Shown: positions 58,537 to 64,000 of the stretch, in pieces
How positions within the stretch are numbered: the first letter of the stretch is position 1
How the letters are laid out: every line of letters begins with the position of its first letter
DNA from: Sporodiniella umbellata
Taxonomy: Eukaryota; Mucoromycota; Mucoromycetes; Mucorales; Rhizopodaceae
NCBI GenBank assembly: GCA_025677835.1
Contig: JAIXMR010000004.1
Span: 434,001-498,000 of the forward strand
Reading direction: 5' to 3'
DNA: 64,000 bases
Notes under the pieces: model-generated
What the model was told of the DNA's origin: nothing
Database searches by the model: none
What the model saw: the letters and a program-made list of their open reading frames with translations, nothing else
Made by a program: the position numbers and the translations under genes

Positions 58537-58696
58537 TGTATGTGTATGTGTTCGAGCAGGAAAAAAGTGGGAACACCCTTTTTCACATGGATTTGATTTG
58601 TTGAATTTTCAGAGTACTATTTTACGCTATTTTGCTCGCTTTTTGGTCTTTTTTTCTTTCTTTTTTTCGCCCATTTTTTTTTCTCTAAACTAAAGA
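57876..58696. other. divergent promoter between PheRS alpha and eEF3
   Basis: About 0.8 kb shared by two translation genes transcribed away from each other. It holds a GT microsatellite and a pyrimidine-rich tract (58647-58685) just upstream of the eEF3 start, a common feature of highly expressed fungal promoters. No gene is seen. Confidence 0.6.
58490..58550. repeat. (GT)n microsatellite
   Basis: About 60 nt of nearly perfect GT units with a few TA interruptions, 147 bp upstream of the eEF3 start codon. It can form alternating purine-pyrimidine DNA; a regulatory effect is speculation. Confidence 0.9.
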
Positions 58697-61600
58697 ATGT
58701 CTTTTAATTTCGATACGAGCACAGCTTCAGGTGCTGCACGCTCGGCTGATCGTAGCAAGCGTCGCTCTATGGCTGAACTTAAAAAAGTCAAACGGGTCCG
58801 CATTGGCGAGAAGGAGGCAGAGGAGGCCAAACAGCTGCTAGGCAGGTTGTTAGCATCTACAGAAGAATCTGAAAGAGGCGATTTAGCTGAACAATGCGCT
58901 GGCTTTGCCAATCATTATGGTGTTCGTGCTTTGAAAGGAGCTCATATTTTCCCAGCTGTTTCTACTGAACTTTTTGCTAAAAAGGTTCGCACGCCTCAAA
59001 TACTAGGCGCTTTGCAGTTAGCACAGGAGCTGACAACTACTTCTAACGCCCTCTTACGAGGTCAGCTTGAGCCCCACTTGGTCACTCTTTTAACTCCACT
59101 TCTAGAACTGCAAGCAGCGAAGGATAAGCTAATATCAGAGAAGGCAGGTGCACTAGCACGTAGCATGGTCAAAGCGTTTAACCCTATTTCTACTCGTGAA
59201 ATCGTTACCTATTCTCTTGAAGGTCTTGAAAACTCCAAAAAGTGGCAGACTAAAATGCTCTCTTTGGAGCTTATTGAAACCTTGGCTCAGGTGTACCCTA
59301 TACAGATTCTTGCGTGTCTTCCTGTAATTATTCCAGTGGTATCGGATTGTATGTGGGATACAAAGGCTGAAGTCAAGAAAGCTGCTACTCAGTGTATGGC
59401 CAGTACTACTTCTCTTTTGGATAACAAGGATATTGAACGCTTCATTCCAGCTGTGATTGAATGTATTAATCACCCAGAGAAGGTTCCTGATACTATTCAC
59501 CAATTGGGTGCTACCACCTTTGTACAAGAAGTGGATGCAGCTACCCTTTCTTTGATGGTTCCCCTTTTAGGTCGTGGCCTTAGGGAAAGGCAGACTTCAA
59601 TTAAACGAAAATCTGCCTTGATCATTGATAATATGTGTAAATTGGTGGACGACCCTGAGGTTGCTGCTCCTTTTTTGCCTCTCTTACTTCCTGCTTTAGA
59701 ACATGTGCACGATGTAGTTGCAGACCCTGAATGTCGTGGTGTAGTTCAAAAAGCTGTAGAAACTTTAAAGAGAGTAGGCGGTAGTAATCCGGACTCCATT
59801 ATGACAAGTGAGCAAAAGCGAGAGAAGGTTGAAAGCACACTTGATAGATTAATGCCAACCAAACTTGAGGGCTTCTTTTCTCCTGTACGCAAATACATGA
59901 TTAAACTGGCCCTTTCTTTGGTGCTTTCTCACGATTTTGATCGAAATGCTTGGGTTTCTTCCATTTCTCCCCATGCAGCCACCTGGTTGTTAGCTACCGG
60001 TCGTGAGCATGAAGATGGTGGTGACGAAACAGAAGCCTCTGCTGAAAAGCTTGCTCTGGCTGCCTTATCGTCTTGTGAAGAAGCCATCTCCCCTAAAGAC
60101 GCGGAAGAAGAAGAGCTGGAAGAGGGAGAGGAGCTTTGTAATTGTGAGTTTTCTTTGGCTTATGGTGCAAAGATTCTGCTCAATCGAACGCATCTTCGTC
60201 TGATGCGTGGTCGCCGCTATGGCTTATGCGGTGCTAATGGATGTGGCAAGTCTACGTTGATGCGCGCCATTTCTAACGAGCAAGTTGAGGGATTCCCTCC
60301 TCGTTCAGTCCTCAAGACAGTATATGTAGAACATGACATTGATGGTTCTGAAGCTGATACAGGACTAGTGGACTTTATTTCCTCTTCCGAAGGTGTCGAA
60401 TGCACAGACAAAACTGAAATAGCTCGTATTCTTAAGAACTATGGATTCACAGACGAAATGGTCCATCACCAGGCTATTGGCTCCTTATCGGGCGGGTGGA
60501 AAATGAAGCTTGCTTTGGCCCGTGCTATGTTAATGAATGCTGACATTCTTTTACTGGATGAACCTACTAACCATTTGGATGTGGTTAACGTAGCGTGGTT
60601 AGAAAACTATTTACTTGGCTTGAAAACTGTGACATCCATCATTGTATCCCATGACTCTGGCTTCTTGGACCATGTCTGCACTGATATTATTCATTACGAA
60701 GGCAATTACAAACTGAAACGATACCGAGGCAATTTGTCCGAGTTTGTCAAAAAGGTGCCTCGCGCTGCTGCTTATTACTCACTAGGTGCTGCACAAACTG
60801 TTTTTCGCTTTCCTGAACCAGGTTACCTGGAGGGTATTAAAACCAAAGAGCGTGCAATTTTAAAAATGAAGAACGTTGACTTCCAATACCCTGGAACATC
60901 CAAAAAGCAATTGCTTGATATTTCTATGCAGTGCTCATTAGCATCCCGAGTAGCTGTCATTGGTCCTAACGGTGCGGGCAAATCCACTCTTATCAAGCTG
61001 TTAACAGGCGAGATAGAGTCTGAAATAGGCACTGTTTGGAAGCACCCTAACTTAAGAATTGCTTACGTTGCACAACATGCTTTCCATCACATTGAGCAGC
61101 ATCTTAGTAGTACACCTAACGAATACATTCAATGGCGTTATGCAACAGGAGAGGACCGCGAAGAGCTTGACAAAAACGACCGTATGCATGGGGAGGCTAA
61201 CAAGAAGGTTATGGAGCAAGTGTTTGTGATTGAAGGCGAAAAACGCGTTGTAGAGGATATTGTTGGTCGCCGTAAACTTAAGCAGTCTTACGAGTACGAA
61301 GTATCTTGGGTTGGTCGATCCTCTGTAGATAATACCTGGATTTCCCGTCAAAGACTTGAGGAAATGGGATTTGGTAAGAAAATCGCTGAAGTAGACTCTG
61401 CTGAAGCAGCAAAGATGGGACTAAATCGACCATTGACTGCTAAAGAAATCGAAAAGCATCTGGCGGAGGTTGGTCTTGAACCTGAGTTTGCTTCTCATTC
61501 TCATATCCGCGGTTTATCCGGTGGACAGAAAGTGAAGCTAGTTATTGGTGCCGCAATGTGGAACAGGCCTCATATGTTAGTCTTGGATGAGCCTACCAAC

Positions 61601-61951
61601 TATTTGGATCGAGAATCTCTAGGCGCTTTGGCCACTGCTATCCGCGAATATGGTGGAGGTGTGGTAATTGTTACTCACAATCGCGAGTTCTCTGAAGCTC
61701 TATGTACTGAAGTGTGGAAAGTGGACAATGGATATTTGACCCCTTCAGGCCATAATTGGGTGACTGGCAATGCAGGTGCAGTAATCAAAGAGGAAGAGCA
61801 GGAGGACACAGTGGACGCTCAAGGAAATACCATCAAAGCCTCTCAGAAAAAGAAAAAGTTGACCTCAAAGGAGCTTAGAAAGAAGAAAAAGGATCGTATG
61901 GAACGTCGTAAACGTGGAGAAGAGGTTTTTACTTCAGAAGACGAACTTTAA
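58697..61951 (+). CDS. TEF3: translation elongation factor 3 (eEF3), ABC-F ATPase
   Basis: A 1084-residue single-exon protein. eEF3 is a fungal ribosome-bound ATPase that helps E-site tRNA release and translocation. N-terminal HEAT repeats (about residues 35-350) are followed by two ABC domains. The first has GANGCGKST, LSGGWKMKLALARAM and LLLDEPTNHLD. The second has GPNGAGKST, LSGGQKVKLVIGAAM and LVLDEPTNYLD. A chromodomain-like insert (YEYEVSWVGRSSVDNTW) sits inside ABC2, as in YEF3, and a Lys-rich tail ends the protein. It is about 40 residues longer than yeast eEF3, mostly at the N-terminus (ADRSKRRSMAELKKVK). Codon use is strongly biased toward GCT/CGT/ATT-type codons, in keeping with high expression. 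Confidence 0.96.
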   Translation: MSFNFDTSTASGAARSADRSKRRSMAELKKVKRVRIGEKEAEEAKQLLGRLLASTEESERGDLAEQCAGFANHYGVRALKGAHIFPAVSTELFAKKVRTPQILGALQLAQELTTTSNALLRGQLEPHLVTLLTPLLELQAAKDKLISEKAGALARSMVKAFNPISTREIVTYSLEGLENSKKWQTKMLSLELIETLAQVYPIQILACLPVIIPVVSDCMWDTKAEVKKAATQCMASTTSLLDNKDIERFIPAVIECINHPEKVPDTIHQLGATTFVQEVDAATLSLMVPLLGRGLRERQTSIKRKSALIIDNMCKLVDDPEVAAPFLPLLLPALEHVHDVVADPECRGVVQKAVETLKRVGGSNPDSIMTSEQKREKVESTLDRLMPTKLEGFFSPVRKYMIKLALSLVLSHDFDRNAWVSSISPHAATWLLATGREHEDGGDETEASAEKLALAALSSCEEAISPKDAEEEELEEGEELCNCEFSLAYGAKILLNRTHLRLMRGRRYGLCGANGCGKSTLMRAISNEQVEGFPPRSVLKTVYVEHDIDGSEADTGLVDFISSSEGVECTDKTEIARILKNYGFTDEMVHHQAIGSLSGGWKMKLALARAMLMNADILLLDEPTNHLDVVNVAWLENYLLGLKTVTSIIVSHDSGFLDHVCTDIIHYEGNYKLKRYRGNLSEFVKKVPRAAAYYSLGAAQTVFRFPEPGYLEGIKTKERAILKMKNVDFQYPGTSKKQLLDISMQCSLASRVAVIGPNGAGKSTLIKLLTGEIESEIGTVWKHPNLRIAYVAQHAFHHIEQHLSSTPNEYIQWRYATGEDREELDKNDRMHGEANKKVMEQVFVIEGEKRVVEDIVGRRKLKQSYEYEVSWVGRSSVDNTWISRQRLEEMGFGKKIAEVDSAEAAKMGLNRPLTAKEIEKHLAEVGLEPEFASHSHIRGLSGGQKVKLVIGAAMWNRPHMLVLDEPTNYLDRESLGALATAIREYGGGVVIVTHNREFSEALCTEVWKVDNGYLTPSGHNWVTGNAGAVIKEEEQEDTVDAQGNTIKASQKKKKLTSKELRKKKKDRMERRKRGEEVFTSEDEL

Positions 61952-62291
61952 AAGCATTTTGTTAAATAAACAAAAAAAAGCTCAAATGCTTTTGTATGTA
62001 CGATTTCCAAAGTCTTTGTCCCTTTCTTACAGACCACGACCTTGAATTCTTTTCATCTTGTACATATACACATTAAAAACGCCTTATTTTTAAATGGAGA
62101 TTTACCAAGGCCCTTTTGTATATATCCTACCTCATCATGACGGCAGAGTAACCGGTTTTTTGGACAATTGGACAGATTGTAGAGTTCTACTGCCTTATAG
62201 AGTACTTGTTTATGCAATCAGTAGCAACCTTTCATTTTTAAGCAAGAAAACACTTTCAAGCTCGAGTAAAACAATACACTTTTAAACTACT
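61952..62291. other. eEF3 3' flank
   Basis: AT-rich, with an open frame at 62094-62285 of 63 codons (MEIYQGPFVYILPHHDG) that has no recognisable family; it could be a 5' part of the following mini gene, but no consistent junction was found. Confidence 0.4.
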
Positions 62292-62423
62292 ATGACTCAC
62301 TCTCATTTCGAAAAACGCATGTCTGGAACAACATTTTTGGTAGCTTTACTTTATGTGTGCTTATACATTCTTTTAGCCTCAAATGTGTACAAACGTAAGA
62401 CCAAAGAACTGAAAAGTCGATGA
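62292..62423 (+). CDS. 43-residue single-pass membrane mini protein
   Basis: An intronless frame with a hydrophobic helix (about residues 13-30, TTFLVALLYVCLYILLAS) followed by basic residues (KRKTKELKSR), predicting a tail on the cytosolic or matrix side. No family is recognised. Its size is that of subunits of larger membrane complexes, but that is speculation. Confidence 0.35.
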   Translation: MTHSHFEKRMSGTTFLVALLYVCLYILLASNVYKRKTKELKSR

Positions 62424-62807
62424 GAGCACTGTATTATGGCGGGCAAAAAATAGCAGAGTGACTGGGCATGTTACGTAAATAGAAAATAGCAAATGGATTT
62501 TAGAAAAGATCGCTGACTAACCTTGTTCTCAAACTTCTTGTTCGGAGCTTCTAAAGGTGTTTTAAATTATTGACGTTATATTGCTTCATTTTTTCGCAAC
62601 TTTAGCCAGTAAAGGTAACACCGACAATATTTTTTGGCTTCTCGTATAGGAAACTTTTGCTCTAAACGCTTTAAAACAGTTGCTTTTAAAGCAAAAAAAA
62701 AAAAAAAAAAAGAGTTTAATTGGCAAGCAATTTCAGTAAATTCTTGCACGAATGAACAGAGATAAGTTATACCAATTGAGTGAAGTTTTTGGTTTTTTTT
62801 TTGAAAA
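62424..62807. other. short AT-rich gap
   Basis: Contains an A run at 62692-62710. No coding content is recognised on either strand. Confidence 0.5.
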
Positions 62808-63101
62808 ATGGGTAATTTGTCATCCTTCTCGTGAGTACACTGAAACACTCTGCTTTTGATATATCAAGCGGTGTATATATGTTTTTTTCAGCTGAGCTAG
62901 AGTAGTCGTGACGCGAAACGAAACTTTACAGCTTCAAAATAGCAATACTATATATAAATATGCATTTTTAAAAGGGTGGATTTTGTTTTCAGGTTGACCT
63001 TGTTAAATACTGGGTTTATAGTTCTTGCCTTGTTCTTTACTATCCAATTGGACACATTGGCTGCAATTATGCCACGTTTCAATTTCAAGTCCCGATTTTG
63101 A
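62808..63101 (+). CDS. 43-residue membrane mini protein, spliced
   Basis: Exons 62808-62830 and 62993-63101 join through a GTGAGT..TTTTCAG intron with correct phase. The product begins MGNLSSFS, has one helix (LLNTGFIVLALFFTIQL), and ends DTLAAIMPRFNFKSRF. Gly2 allows possible myristoylation. No family is recognised. The consensus donor, acceptor and phase fit support a real gene. The 162-nt intron is long for this window, so another exon could hide in it. Confidence 0.4.
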
Positions 63102-63184
63102 TATATTTCCACCAAGTTTTACTTTTCACACTCTTTTAAATATTTTTTTTCATTTGAAAAACAGTAGAAAAAAATAAGAGCAAC

Positions 63185-63978
63185 ATGAATAAAAACATCA
63201 TCGATCTTTCCCAACCTTCCTTCTATATTGTACTCGCGCATGTTTTATTTAATCCTATATACTGGAACATCGTTGCACGATCAGGTAATTTTGTAAACAA
63301 AACATTTGTCTTTTTTTGACTTTCATTGTTTAGAATACAGAAGCAAAACTTTAACCAAGCTAGCTGGAGGAAATTCATATAGAGGCTGTTACGCTTTAGC
63401 GGTGTCCATATTTGTACTTGGACTTACAAGAGATTATGTGTAGGTCTTTTTATTAAAATACGACACGTTTACTCAAATTTTTCTTAGGTATCATCAAGCC
63501 TTATTGGTACAACCTACACACCCATTCTTTGAGCAAGATATAGTGAGAATAAGTGCTGTTTTGCTATTTATTACTGGTAATGCACTGGTATTGAGCTCCA
63601 TGTGGGTTTTGGGTGTTACAGGCACTTATCTAGGTAAAAGCAAAAAGACAACAGTAATATGCACCGGTTTTACTAATATTGATGGTAGGCGACTATTTCG
63701 GGATTTTGATGAGTGAACGTGTCACTGGGATTCCTTTCAATATCTGCGATAACCCTATGTATATTGGATCCACTTGTACTTTCCTTGCTACTGCTTTGTG
63801 GTACAAAAGCCCGGCCGGCGTTGTATTAACAAGTATTGTGTATGTTGTTTATAGAGTTGCGTTATTTTTTGAAGAGTAAGTCGAAAAACCCCTCTTGTTT
63901 TAAAAGTTTTTAACGAAACAACACACTAGGCCTTTTACCGCTATGATCTATTCAAACAAGAGCCGGAAGGCAAATTAA
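63185..63978 (+). CDS. OPI3: phospholipid N-methyltransferase (OPI3/PEMT type)
   Basis: A 195-residue integral membrane enzyme from five exons (63185-63284, 63334-63439, 63488-63633, 63689-63875, 63930-63978; phases consistent). It performs the later S-adenosylmethionine-dependent methylations of phosphatidylethanolamine to phosphatidylcholine in the ER. It shows FNPIYWNIVARSEYRSK, LGVTGTYLGDYFGILM, VTGIPFNICDNPMYIGS (SAM-binding region) and VVYRVALFFEEPFTAMIY, all typical of OPI3/PEMT. Four membrane helices are expected. Length is as in the family. Confidence 0.93.
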
Positions 63979-64000
63979 ATACCTAAAGGCTAGTATTGTC

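Noticed and set aside
61952..62291. Frame MEIYQGPFVYILPHHDG as a separate gene
   Set aside because: No family, and no junction links it convincingly to the next mini gene; kept only as a note.
1..64000. CRISPR array, insertion sequences or rRNA/tRNA genes
   Set aside because: No regularly spaced repeats, terminal inverted repeats with transposase motifs, or RNA-gene signatures were seen; the region is eukaryotic nuclear DNA.

Overview
This window is eukaryotic nuclear DNA from an early-diverging fungus, most likely a Mucorales/Mucoromycota species. The evidence is: AT-rich intergenic DNA packed with long A or T runs; many short spliceosomal introns (about 40-160 nt) with GT..AG ends and CTAAC/CTAAT-like branch sites; the fungus-specific elongation factor eEF3; a CotH-family protein; an EXORDIUM/PHI-1-like secreted protein; and a SLO-type potassium channel. 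I rebuilt the genes exon by exon. In each one called with high confidence, every splice junction keeps the reading frame and total coding length is a multiple of three.

Layout. 0-10 kb: 5' part of beta-tubulin (minus), an O-fucosyltransferase-like type II membrane protein (minus), a 3.4 kb gene-free stretch, then COX16 and CSN4 head to tail (plus). 9.6-22.8 kb: a Gln-rich protein, a mini membrane protein, a bHLH factor, an EXORDIUM-like secreted protein, a membrane protein with a triplicated N-terminal motif, a CotH-like protein and the ARL5 GTPase. 23.7-29.5 kb: a P4-ATPase lipid flippase, fragments of a RAD51-paralogue-like gene and a mini membrane protein. 29.5-33.8 kb: no supported gene. 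33.8-43.4 kb: ribosomal protein eL24, CENP-X, a Cys-rich CHCH-like mini protein, a SAM-domain protein with an HMG-like region, a single-LIM mini protein and a ricin-B-type lectin. 43.5-58 kb: a 22-exon SLO/BK-like K+ channel, a PQ-loop transporter, peroxisomal acyl-CoA oxidase, an intronless T4-type ATP-dependent DNA ligase and cytosolic PheRS alpha. 58.7-64 kb: eEF3, two mini membrane proteins and a phospholipid N-methyltransferase (OPI3/PEMT type).

Most genes are unrelated housekeeping functions and there is no operon-like cluster. Loose themes are membrane lipids (flippase, OPI3), translation (eL24, PheRS, eEF3), chromosome maintenance (CENP-X, ligase, RAD51-like fragments) and the cell surface (fucosyltransferase, EXORDIUM-like, CotH, lectin).

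The most striking observations are an apparent 1-nucleotide exon in eL24, a phage-type DNA ligase without introns, a full BK-type channel with a 24-nt micro-exon, and a set of very small spliced genes that simple ORF calling misses.
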